The position numbers were made by a program, and so were the translations under genes. A DNA stretch of 64,000 nt from assembly GCA_025359205.1 (NCBI GenBank), contig JANYHD010000029.1, positions 86,524 to 150,523 on the forward strand, written 5' to 3'. The DNA is from Gammaproteobacteria bacterium. Its GTDB lineage: Bacteria; Pseudomonadota; Gammaproteobacteria; Steroidobacterales; Steroidobacteraceae. How positions within the stretch are numbered: the first letter of the stretch is position 1; the number at the start of each line of letters is the position of its first letter. A model generated the notes under the pieces. That model was given only the letters and a program-made list of their open reading frames with translations. It made no database searches and had not been told where the DNA came from. Shown piece after piece: positions 26,891 to 34,499 of the stretch.

Positions 26891-27694
26891 CTAGCGTGGT
26901 CGGTTTGCCAGCGCCTGCGCGATGGCCGCCTCGGCCAACGCGTGCATCGCGGCATAGCCTGCGGGGTTCGGGTGCACGCCGTCGTAGGCCAACGTGGACT
27001 TGAAACCACCCTTGCCATCGTTGAGCACAGCGTAGTAGTCCACGTAGGTGTAGTGCTCGCGGGCGGCATAGGCGCGGAGCCAGTCGTTCATGGAGGAGAC
27101 CGAAGCGATGGGCTGCACCTGCGAGTGCCAGCCGTACTGCGCCGCCGGCAGTATCGAGGCGATGATCACCCGCACGCCATGCGCGCGCGCCAGCTCGGCC
27201 ATGGTCGCGATGTTTCCCTGGATGATGGCGAGCGAGGTGGCGCCGGTGTTGCCGGCGATGTCGTTTGTCCCTGCCAGGATGTGCACGACGGCCGGATGCA
27301 GATCGAGCACGTCGGCCCTGAAGCGCAGCAGCATTTGCCCGGTGGTCTGGCCGCTGATGCCGCGATCGAGCCGGTCGTCACGGAACAGTTCCGGATCCAG
27401 GCTCTTCCAGCCGTCCGTGATGGAATCGCCCATGAATACCACCCGCGTGGCGGAGGCGGGCGGCAGATGCGAGTTTTCGGCCTGGTAGCGGCACAGCTGT
27501 CCCCAGTCGAGGCCCAGCCATTCGTGCATCCAACTCTGGTACGGATCGGCGCTGGCGTTGTGGACGGCGGTCTGCTGCGTAGGCACGCCGAGGCAGGGCT
27601 GCTCCGAAACGCCAATGACCGGCGCGCTCGCCTCGCCGAGTGCCATCGGGCTGAGCCATATGCAGGCTGTGACCAGCAATGCGTGCTGACGCAT
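26891..27694 (-). CDS. Exported SGNH/GDSL hydrolase
   Basis: A 267-residue protein with a Sec signal (about residues 1-20) and a GDSL-family fold: block I GDSITDGW with the nucleophile serine, 'RGISGQTTGQMLLRF' (Gly of the oxyanion hole), 'VHILAGTNDIAGN' (Asn) and block V DGVHPNPAGY (Asp-His). It is closest in look to lysophospholipase/acetylhydrolase-type SGNH enzymes. GAGGAG lies upstream of the ATG. It follows nagA by 32 bases on the same strand, making it the last gene of the nagR-deaminase-nagA unit. Deacetylation of an acetylated amino sugar is plausible, not shown. Confidence 0.83.
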   Translation of the reverse strand: MRQHALLVTACIWLSPMALGEASAPVIGVSEQPCLGVPTQQTAVHNASADPYQSWMHEWLGLDWGQLCRYQAENSHLPPASATRVVFMGDSITDGWKSLDPELFRDDRLDRGISGQTTGQMLLRFRADVLDLHPAVVHILAGTNDIAGNTGATSLAIIQGNIATMAELARAHGVRVIIASILPAAQYGWHSQVQPIASVSSMNDWLRAYAAREHYTYVDYYAVLNDGKGGFKSTLAYDGVHPNPAGYAAMHALAEAAIAQALANRPR

Positions 27695-27726
27695 GAATCG
27701 GGCTCCTCACCCTGGATGCGTGGCGC

Positions 27727-28875
27727 TCAGAAATCCAGGCGCCTGCCTCCGATCCAGGTTGCCAGGATATTGTAGCCGTGGTCGGCCATCAGCAGGTCCG
27801 CGCGACAGCCCGGCGCCAGTCGGCCGTGGCTCGCGCCGAGTCCAAGGAACCGGGCCGGGTGCTCGCTGGCCATGCGCACGGCGTCGGCAGGTGGCAGCTC
27901 CAGCATGGCGATCGCGTTCCTCACCGCCATGCTCATATCGAGCGCAGTGCCAGCCAGCGTCCCCTGCTCGTCGACGCAGTAGCCATCGGCGACACTGATG
28001 GTGCGGCCCTGCAGCTGGAAGCTGCGTGCGCTGGTGCCTACCGGCGGCATTGCGTCGGTGACCAGCATGAAGCGATCGCGCCGCCGCGCGCGCAGCGCAA
28101 TCTTCAGCGTGCGCGGGTCGACATGCCGTCCGTCGACAATCAGGCCGCAGTAGGACTCATCCTCGCCGAGCGCCGCGCCGACCGCGCCAGGTTCGCGTGC
28201 AGTCAGCTGCGACATGGCATTGAACAGGTGGGTGTAACCACGCAGACCATGGCGCCGCGCGGTTTCGATCTCGGACGCGGTCGAGTTGGTGTGGCCGGCC
28301 GAGAGAATCACGCCCGCGGCAGCGAGCTGGTCGAGTGCCTCCGGCCGGGCGAGCTCGGGCGCCAGCGTCAGCAGGGTCACGCCCCGGCGCAGTGAGCAAA
28401 GCAGCGCCACCGCGTCACGATCCAGCTCGAGGAAATGCTCGGCGTTGTGCACGCCCTTGCGCCGCTCGTTCAGGTACGGGCCCTCGATATGGATGCCCAA
28501 TACACCCGGTACGCCCGCCGCGATAGACTCATCTACGGCCGCGATGGCCGTGGCCACCACCGCAAGATCGTCGCTGATCAGCGTGGGCAGGAAGCCGGTC
28601 GTGCCAAAGCGCGCGTGCGCGTGCGCGATAGTCCGTACGCCCTCCATGCTCGGCACATCGTTGAACAGGACGCCGCCACCGCCGTTAACCTGCACGTCGA
28701 CGAACCCCGGCAGCAGCAGCTGGCCGCCAAGATCGACGATTTCGGCGTCGCGCAGGCTCGCGTCATCGTCGCGCACCACGGCGCCGATGCGACCATCCGT
28801 GACCAGGAGCGCGTGATCGGTGACGTAGCCGCTGTCCAAGAGCATCGGGCCATTGACGAACGCCGCGGATTTCAT
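27727..28875 (-). CDS. nagA: N-acetylglucosamine-6-phosphate deacetylase
   Basis: A 382-residue amidohydrolase that converts GlcNAc-6-P to GlcN-6-P plus acetate. Family signatures are 'LLLPGFVDVQVNGGGGVLFND', 'TTGFLPTLIS', 'GIHIEGPYLN' (metal glutamate), 'SAGHTNSTASE' and 'THLFNAMSQLTAREPG' (metal histidines), 'LVTDAMPPVG' (catalytic Asp) and 'GRLAPGCRADLL'. The ATG at 28875 overlaps the stop of the SIS deaminase gene (ATGA). It is the central catabolic step of the nag cluster. Confidence 0.95.
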   Translation of the reverse strand: MKSAAFVNGPMLLDSGYVTDHALLVTDGRIGAVVRDDDASLRDAEIVDLGGQLLLPGFVDVQVNGGGGVLFNDVPSMEGVRTIAHAHARFGTTGFLPTLISDDLAVVATAIAAVDESIAAGVPGVLGIHIEGPYLNERRKGVHNAEHFLELDRDAVALLCSLRRGVTLLTLAPELARPEALDQLAAAGVILSAGHTNSTASEIETARRHGLRGYTHLFNAMSQLTAREPGAVGAALGEDESYCGLIVDGRHVDPRTLKIALRARRRDRFMLVTDAMPPVGTSARSFQLQGRTISVADGYCVDEQGTLAGTALDMSMAVRNAIAMLELPPADAVRMASEHPARFLGLGASHGRLAPGCRADLLMADHGYNILATWIGGRRLDF

Positions 28876-29888
28876 ACGGTCTCGGTCACCTTGCGCAGGT
28901 GCGGCGGGCGGTCGGGATCCAGGCCACGCAGTCGCGCGAGCGAGGCGAGCAGACGGTACGCGCTCGTTGCCAGCGTGATCGGCGCCAGCGCGGCGGGCAC
29001 AGGCAGGGTCGGCAGTTCGATCGCGCGCGCGGCGCTCGCACCGGCCAGCAGCACCTCGACCTTGCGGGCGGCCAGCTCTGAGGCAAGCACAGTGAGGCCC
29101 GGACGGGTCGCGTCGTCCTGGGCCAGTATGAGCGCCGGAAATCCCGGGCCGAGCAGCGCCAGCGGGCCGTGCCGCACCTCCGCTCCGCTGTAGGCCTCGG
29201 CATGCAGTGCACAGGTTTCCTTGCACTTGAGCGCCGTCTCCTGGGCGACGCTGAGGCCTAGGCCGCGGCCGATCACGTAGAGGTGAGCGGCGCCGGCCAG
29301 CCGCGGCAGGGCGGCGCTCCAGTCCAGCTGCCAGGCCGCTGCGAGCGCTGCGGGCAAGGCCTGCAGGTCTGAGTGCAGATTGGCGTCTCCGGTCCATTCG
29401 GCGGTCAGGTGCGCGATCGCAGTGAGCGAGGCCAGGTAGGATTTGGTCGCCGCGACACTGCGTTCGACGCCGGCCAGCATGGGAATGGCGTAGTCGGCCG
29501 CCGCGCTCAGCGGCGCGTGCGCGTCATTGCACAGCGCGATCACCGTGGCGCCGCTCCGGCGTGCCGCCGCCATGGTGGCCAGCAGGTCCGGGCTCTGTCC
29601 CGACTGAGAAATGGCGATGAACAGGCAGTCACGCAGATTGAGTTCTGCGCCATAGATGGAGCTGACCGCGGGCGCGGCCGATGCCGTCAGGACCCGGGTG
29701 CGAGTCTCGATGAGGTATTTCGCGTAGGTGGCGGCGTGGTCTGAACTGCCGCGCGCACAGGTGACCACGGCCCGCGGCGGGTGCGCGCGCAGCCGCGCGC
29801 CGATGGCGGCCATCAGCGGCGCGTTTTCACGCAGCTGGCGGGCCACCACGGTCGGAATCTCGGCGGCCTCGGCCTCCATCAGGCTCAC
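28872..29888 (-). CDS. SIS-domain glucosamine-6-phosphate deaminase (NagB-II type)
   Basis: A 338-residue double-SIS protein resembling the isomerase half of GlmS: 'VVTCARGSSDHAATYAKYLIET', 'CLFIAISQSGQSPDLL', 'YVIGRGLGLSVAQETALKCKETCALHAEAYSGAEVRHGPLAL'. In nag clusters without classical NagB this protein deaminates GlcN-6-P to fructose-6-P. The glutamine amidotransferase domain of GlmS is absent, consistent with a catabolic role. The GTG at 29888 lies two bases after the nagR stop; an ATG at 29879 is an alternative. Its stop overlaps the nagA start. Confidence 0.85.
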   Translation of the reverse strand: MSLMEAEAAEIPTVVARQLRENAPLMAAIGARLRAHPPRAVVTCARGSSDHAATYAKYLIETRTRVLTASAAPAVSSIYGAELNLRDCLFIAISQSGQSPDLLATMAAARRSGATVIALCNDAHAPLSAAADYAIPMLAGVERSVAATKSYLASLTAIAHLTAEWTGDANLHSDLQALPAALAAAWQLDWSAALPRLAGAAHLYVIGRGLGLSVAQETALKCKETCALHAEAYSGAEVRHGPLALLGPGFPALILAQDDATRPGLTVLASELAARKVEVLLAGASAARAIELPTLPVPAALAPITLATSAYRLLASLARLRGLDPDRPPHLRKVTETV

Positions 29889-29890
29889 GT

Positions 29891-30628
29891 TCAGGCGCTC
29901 AGCTCGGCCACGAAATCGTACACGTCGCCGCGGTAGTACGACTGCGAGAACTCGATCGCACGGCCATCGCGGAGCGACCCCAGGCGTTCGACCAGCAGCC
30001 CGGCCGCGCCTTCTGCGGACTTGAGCAGCTCGGCCTGCTCCGCGTTCAGCAGCACGGCGCGCAGGCGTTGCAGGGCGCGCACCGGACGCTGATTGTTGCG
30101 CTCGAGCGCTTCGTAGAGTGAGTCATGCACCGCCTCGAGCGAGGGGAGTGCCGCCGCGACCACGGTTGCAAACTCGATCGCCATGGGGGCGTCGTCGGCA
30201 TAGCGCAGGCGATGAAAGCGGTAGACGGGCGTGCCGGGGCTCAGGCGCAGCGCCAGCGCTTCCTCGGGCGTCACGGTGCCGGAGGATTTCTTCAGCCAGA
30301 CGCTGCGCGGCGTGCGGCCGCGGGCGCGCATGTCCTCCGAGAAGGAGGTCAACATCGCGAAATTCTTTTCAACGCGCGCGGAGACGAAATTGCCCGATCC
30401 CTGGCGCCGTATCAGCAGGCCGTCGGCGACCAGGCCGTCGAGCGCCTTGCGCACGGTGATACGCGAGACCTTGAAATCGGTCGCCAGGTCACGCTCGGCC
30501 GGCAGTGCGTCATCAGGCGAGAGCACGCGATTGTCAATCGCGGTCTTGAGCGCGCGCTGCAGCTGCAGGTATAAGGGGAGGCTGCCGCGTTCGTCGAGCG
30601 GGCCTACGGTCTTGGCTAGCGAAGTCAT
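29891..30628 (-). CDS. nagR: GntR/HutC-family repressor of the nag genes
   Basis: A 245-residue HutC-type regulator. The winged helix is at residues 15-80 ('LPLYLQLQRALKTAI', 'LPAERDLATDFKVSRITVRKALDGLVADGLLIRRQGSGNFV') and a UTRA effector domain follows ('EDMRARGRTPRSVWLKKSSG', 'YRFHRLRYADDAPMAIE', 'FSQSYYRGDVYDFVAEL'). UTRA regulators of this kind respond to GlcN-6-P or GlcNAc-6-P. It is the first gene of the leftward nag unit. The start at 30628 fits the family; the longer frame would run through the promoter. A 14-nt motif in its own promoter recurs at two other nag promoters, which supports NagR as their regulator. Confidence 0.85.
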   Translation of the reverse strand: MTSLAKTVGPLDERGSLPLYLQLQRALKTAIDNRVLSPDDALPAERDLATDFKVSRITVRKALDGLVADGLLIRRQGSGNFVSARVEKNFAMLTSFSEDMRARGRTPRSVWLKKSSGTVTPEEALALRLSPGTPVYRFHRLRYADDAPMAIEFATVVAAALPSLEAVHDSLYEALERNNQRPVRALQRLRAVLLNAEQAELLKSAEGAAGLLVERLGSLRDGRAIEFSQSYYRGDVYDFVAELSA

Positions 30629-30665
30629 CGGCCGATGCCCCGGATTCTGTGTCGAAGGTGCCCAT

Positions 30666-30692
30666 TTAATACCAAAAAGATACCAGTTACAA
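30666..30692 (-). promoter_or_regulatory. nagR promoter with proposed NagR operator in the spacer
   Basis: On the minus strand, TTGTAA (30692-30687) and TATTAA (30671-30666) form a promoter with a short 15-base spacer. The spacer contains TGGTATCTTTTTGG (30685-30672), which matches the operators at 30795 and 38891, and TGGTAT is repeated 11 bases further on. This implies autoregulation. Confidence 0.6.
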
Positions 30693-30777
30693 GCCCGTAT
30701 AATCCGGCGAGGTGCGTAAATGCTGTGGGCATGTAGCGAGATCATTGCGGGCAGCAGGTCGTGGTGCCTGCGCTTCG

Positions 30778-30808
30778 TTGCGGCAACAGGGTATTGGTAT
30801 TATCTTGG
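30778..30808 (+). promoter_or_regulatory. Hexosaminidase-operon promoter with overlapping NagR operator
   Basis: -35 TTGCGG (30778-30783), 17-base spacer, -10 TATCTT (30801-30806). The motif TGGTATTATCTTGG (30795-30808) covers the -10 box in the same register as at the TonB-receptor promoter. The hexosaminidase ATG is 31 bases downstream. Positions are seen in sequence; the regulator assignment is inferred. Confidence 0.65.
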
Positions 30809-30838
30809 CTTTGTGCGGTCTGTAAGGTGGAATCGGGA

Positions 30839-33379
30839 ATGAATATCCGGAACTCCGCGGCGTTGCTGCTGGCCACCGTGCTGCTGTGGAACCTGGCTGC
30901 GCGCGCCACGGCGCACGATTCCCCTGTTGGCCTGCGTTGGGAGCCCGTCCAGGGCAGTACCCAAGCGGCTGTGCCCGAGGGCGGCGCGGCGGCTCAATTC
31001 ATCCTCACGAATACCGGCGCGCAGGCGCTGCCGGCACAGGGGTGGGCCCTGTACTTCGATTGCGAGGAGGGCGTGGAGACGGGCGCCGTCGCCGGCGGAT
31101 TCACATTCGATCAGCTTGCTGGCACCTTCTATCGCATGCGCCCGCATGCAGGTTTTTCCGGATTGGCGTCGGGACAAAACGTCACCGTGCCCTTTGTCAT
31201 GTCGGGCGCCGCGCACAATCCCGCGCAGGCGCCGATCGGGCCTTACTTTGCGCTCGACAATGCGCCCGGTTCAGCGGTGGCAGTGAGCGACTACACGGTG
31301 GCTCCGCTAACAGCCGATCCAGGAGCGAGAACGCCGGAGCAGACCTACGAGCGAAATGCGTTGATCACGGCCGTGCCGGCGGACGCCCTGCCGCCCGTGT
31401 TGCCCACACCGCAGCGCTACCAGCGCGGCGAGGGCTACCTGCATTGGACTTCAATGCCGGCCGTCATTGCGCCTGCAAGCTTGCGAGCGGAGGCCGCCAC
31501 GGCGCGAGCGATGCTCGCACCGCACTTTGCAGCAGGCGCTGCACATGCGCGCGGCCAGGCAGGCGCTATCGCAAGCCTGCGGCTGACGGTGGTCCGACTG
31601 CCCAGCCAGACTTCTCCAGAAGCCTACGAACTCAGGGTGGATCCGCGGCGCGGCGTCACCGTGCGCGGCAATTCCGCCGCGGGCGTTGCGCGCGGCCTGG
31701 AATCGCTGCACCAGCTGCTCCCGATTGCGCCAGGCGTCGCGCAACCCGTGCTCTTGCCTGCGCTGCGGATCGAGGACGCGCCGCGCTTTGCCTACCGGGG
31801 CGTGATGCTGGATGTGGCACGCAATTTCCAGTCCAAGGCGGCCGTGCTGCACGTGCTCGATCTGATGGTGCGTTTCAAGCTCAACGTATTCCACTTTCAT
31901 CTCACTGACGACGAAGGCTGGCGAATTGAGATTCCCGGCCTGCCGGAGTTGACCGCAATTGGCGCGCGACGCGGGCATGTCGGCGCAGTGGTGGACCGCT
32001 TGCCGCCCGCCTATGGCTCGGGCCCCGATGTCGACAGTCCCTTTGGCAGTGGCTACTACAGCCGCGCCGACTACATCGCGATCCTGCGTTACGCGGCCGC
32101 GCGGCACATCAATGTAATTCCCGAGATCGAAATGCCCGGCCACGCGCGGTCCGCCGTGGTCGCGATGGCCGAGCGCGCGCGCCGCCTGGCCGCACAGGGC
32201 CGTGCCGATGCCGACCAATACCTGCTCAACGATCGCGCCGATCATTCGGAATATCAGTCCGCGCAGCGCTACCACGACAACGTGATGAATCCGGCACTTC
32301 CGTCCACGTACGCGTTTATCGCGCACGTGGTTGCCGAAGTGGCGGCGATGCACCGCGCGGCCGGCGTCCCGCTGCACGCGCTGCACGTCGGTGGCGATGA
32401 ACTGCCGGGCGGTGCGTGGGAGCGCTCGCCCGCCTGCGCAGAGTTGAAGCAACGCGAGCATCTGGGTAGCCGCGCCGACGTCTGGGATTATTTCTACGGC
32501 AAAGTGGCGCGGCTGCTGCGCAGCCAGGGACTGCGCGCATCCGGTTGGGAAGAACTCGGGACGGTGCGGCAGCAGCTGGCGGGCCGCGAGCAGGTGCTGC
32601 CGAATCAGCACTTCCTGGGCCATGGCTTCACGCTCTACGTGTGGCGCAACATCGAGGGTTCGGAAGATCTGGCCTACCGCCTCGCCAACGCCGGCTACGA
32701 CACGGTGCTGGCGCCAGCGACCCGGTTATACCTCGACATGGCGCCGTACCCAAGCGCAGACGAAGCCGGGCAAACCTGGGCCGCATACGTGGATCTCGAT
32801 ACGGTGTTCGACTACATCCCATACGATGACAACCGCGTGGCGCCGGACAGTCCGGTGCGGCTTGCGGGCATGGAACGCCTGAGCGACGCGGGCAAACGAC
32901 ACGTCCTCGGCATCGAAGCGCCATTGTTCAGCGAAACACTGAATGACGGATCGCGCCTCGATTACATGCTTATGCCGCGGCTGGTGGCGGCCGCAGAGCG
33001 CGCCTGGGCGCCCGATCCGGAATGGACATCACAGTCGGACCCTGCGCAAGCTGCGCGGTTGTACGCGCTGGCCTGGTCGGCCTTCGTCAGTAAGCTCGGG
33101 CTGGAAGTACTGCCGCGGCTCGATGCCGAAATGCCGGACCTGCACTACCGCCTACCGCCGCCAGGGCTGAAGCGCGTTGGCGGGCACGTGCTCGTCAACG
33201 AGCAGATTCCGGGGCTGGAGTTGCACTATACAGTCGATGGCTCGGTGCCCACGAGGCAAAGTCCGATCGTCAGCGGACCGATTGCCGCAGCGGGTGCGGT
33301 GCGGGTCGCAGCCTTCGATCACAATGGACGCGCGGGCAGGTCGGCGCAGCTCGATGCCGGCCTTACACCCGCCAGTTAG
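30839..33379 (+). CDS. GH20 beta-N-acetylhexosaminidase (chitobiase-like), exported
   Basis: An 846-residue exported enzyme that releases terminal GlcNAc from chitooligosaccharides. In order: a Sec signal (about residues 1-26), an N-terminal CHB_HEX carbohydrate-binding domain, a GH20b domain, the GH20 barrel with 'FHFHLTDDEGWRIEIPGLPEL', 'VIPEIEMPGHARSAVV' and the catalytic Asp520-Glu521 pair in 'LHVGGDELPGG', then a C-terminal chitobiase domain ('ELHYTVDGSVPTR'). The ATG at 30839 gives the signal peptide directly. It is the first gene of the rightward unit; nagX starts ten bases after its stop. Confidence 0.93.
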   Translation: MNIRNSAALLLATVLLWNLAARATAHDSPVGLRWEPVQGSTQAAVPEGGAAAQFILTNTGAQALPAQGWALYFDCEEGVETGAVAGGFTFDQLAGTFYRMRPHAGFSGLASGQNVTVPFVMSGAAHNPAQAPIGPYFALDNAPGSAVAVSDYTVAPLTADPGARTPEQTYERNALITAVPADALPPVLPTPQRYQRGEGYLHWTSMPAVIAPASLRAEAATARAMLAPHFAAGAAHARGQAGAIASLRLTVVRLPSQTSPEAYELRVDPRRGVTVRGNSAAGVARGLESLHQLLPIAPGVAQPVLLPALRIEDAPRFAYRGVMLDVARNFQSKAAVLHVLDLMVRFKLNVFHFHLTDDEGWRIEIPGLPELTAIGARRGHVGAVVDRLPPAYGSGPDVDSPFGSGYYSRADYIAILRYAAARHINVIPEIEMPGHARSAVVAMAERARRLAAQGRADADQYLLNDRADHSEYQSAQRYHDNVMNPALPSTYAFIAHVVAEVAAMHRAAGVPLHALHVGGDELPGGAWERSPACAELKQREHLGSRADVWDYFYGKVARLLRSQGLRASGWEELGTVRQQLAGREQVLPNQHFLGHGFTLYVWRNIEGSEDLAYRLANAGYDTVLAPATRLYLDMAPYPSADEAGQTWAAYVDLDTVFDYIPYDDNRVAPDSPVRLAGMERLSDAGKRHVLGIEAPLFSETLNDGSRLDYMLMPRLVAAAERAWAPDPEWTSQSDPAQAARLYALAWSAFVSKLGLEVLPRLDAEMPDLHYRLPPPGLKRVGGHVLVNEQIPGLELHYTVDGSVPTRQSPIVSGPIAAAGAVRVAAFDHNGRAGRSAQLDAGLTPAS

Positions 33380-33389
33380 AGGAACCGCA

Positions 33390-34499
33390 GTGGCGTCCGA
33401 GAACCGCTCGCTCCCCGTCGATGTGCTGCGCGGCCTGACGCTGGCGCTGATGATCGTCGTCAACAATTCGATAGAAAAGGTGTCGTATGGACCATTGCTG
33501 CACGCGCCGTGGAATGGCCTCACGCCAACCGACGTGGTATTCCCGACCTTCCTGTTCGTAGTCGGCGTGGCGCTCAGCTATTCCATCGGCAAATATGAAA
33601 GCCTCGGCGAGGCCGCTGTGTTGGGCAAGATCGCGCGCCGCACCGTGCTGATTTTCCTGTGCGGCTACCTGGTTGACTGGTTTCCGTTCTTCGCCACCGA
33701 CGCTGCGGGCCACTTCGCCTGGACGCCGCTGTCCCACACGCGCATTCCCGGCGTGCTGCAGCGGATTGCGCTGTGCTACGGCATTGCGGCCCTGGTCGTT
33801 CACTATGGCGGCCGGCGCGCGGCGTTGTTTGTCGGCATCGGGGCGCTGCTCGCCTATTGGTGGGTGTTGTGGAGCTTTGGCGACTACACGCGCGCTGGCA
33901 ACGCCGTGCTGAAGCTCGATCTGCGGCTGCTGGGCCCGGATCACCTCTACCGCGAAGACGGCTTCACTTTCGACCCCGAGGGAATACTCAGTACCTTGCC
34001 GGCATTGTTCAACGTGTTGGCGGGTTACCTGACCGGGCAATTCCTGCGCGCGCCGCGCGGCCTGGATCCGGCCACAGCGCGCCTGCTCGTGGCGGGCGCC
34101 GTCGCGATCGCCGTCGCGTTGGCATGGAATACCGTACTGCCCATCAACAAACGGTTGTGGACCAGTTCGTATGCGCTTTGCACCACTGGCATTGACCTGG
34201 TCGCATTGGGGGCGCTGACCTGGGTCATCGAGCAGCGCGGCGTGCGCGCGTGGACGCCGTTCTTTGAAATCTTCGGACGCAACACCCTGTTCATCTATTT
34301 ATTGAGCGAAGTGGGCGAAACCATCCTGGGGCAGGTCCGTATCGGTAATCGCGATTCGGCCAGTTGGCTCTATGAAACGGCCTTGCGTCCCTGGGCCGGT
34401 GCCCAGAACGGAGCGCTGCTCTATGCGCTGGCCGTCATGCTCGGTTGCGGGTGCGTGGCCTGGGCGCTGGATCGCCGCCACATCTACATCAGACTATGA
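33390..34499 (+). CDS. nagX: NagX-type inner-membrane protein (DUF5009/acyltransferase family)
   Basis: A 369-residue polytopic membrane protein of the family related to heparan-alpha-glucosaminide N-acetyltransferase. It begins 'SLPVDVLRGLTLALMIVVNNS' with the family's 'R..lD.lRGl....m' motif, then 'GLTPTDVVFPTFLFVVGVALSYS' and roughly ten hydrophobic segments. NagX is a regular member of proteobacterial nag clusters; its exact role in GlcNAc use is not settled. The GTG at 33390 follows AGAGGA; its stop overlaps the PTS gene start (ATGA). Confidence 0.83.
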   Translation: MASENRSLPVDVLRGLTLALMIVVNNSIEKVSYGPLLHAPWNGLTPTDVVFPTFLFVVGVALSYSIGKYESLGEAAVLGKIARRTVLIFLCGYLVDWFPFFATDAAGHFAWTPLSHTRIPGVLQRIALCYGIAALVVHYGGRRAALFVGIGALLAYWWVLWSFGDYTRAGNAVLKLDLRLLGPDHLYREDGFTFDPEGILSTLPALFNVLAGYLTGQFLRAPRGLDPATARLLVAGAVAIAVALAWNTVLPINKRLWTSSYALCTTGIDLVALGALTWVIEQRGVRAWTPFFEIFGRNTLFIYLLSEVGETILGQVRIGNRDSASWLYETALRPWAGAQNGALLYALAVMLGCGCVAWALDRRHIYIRL

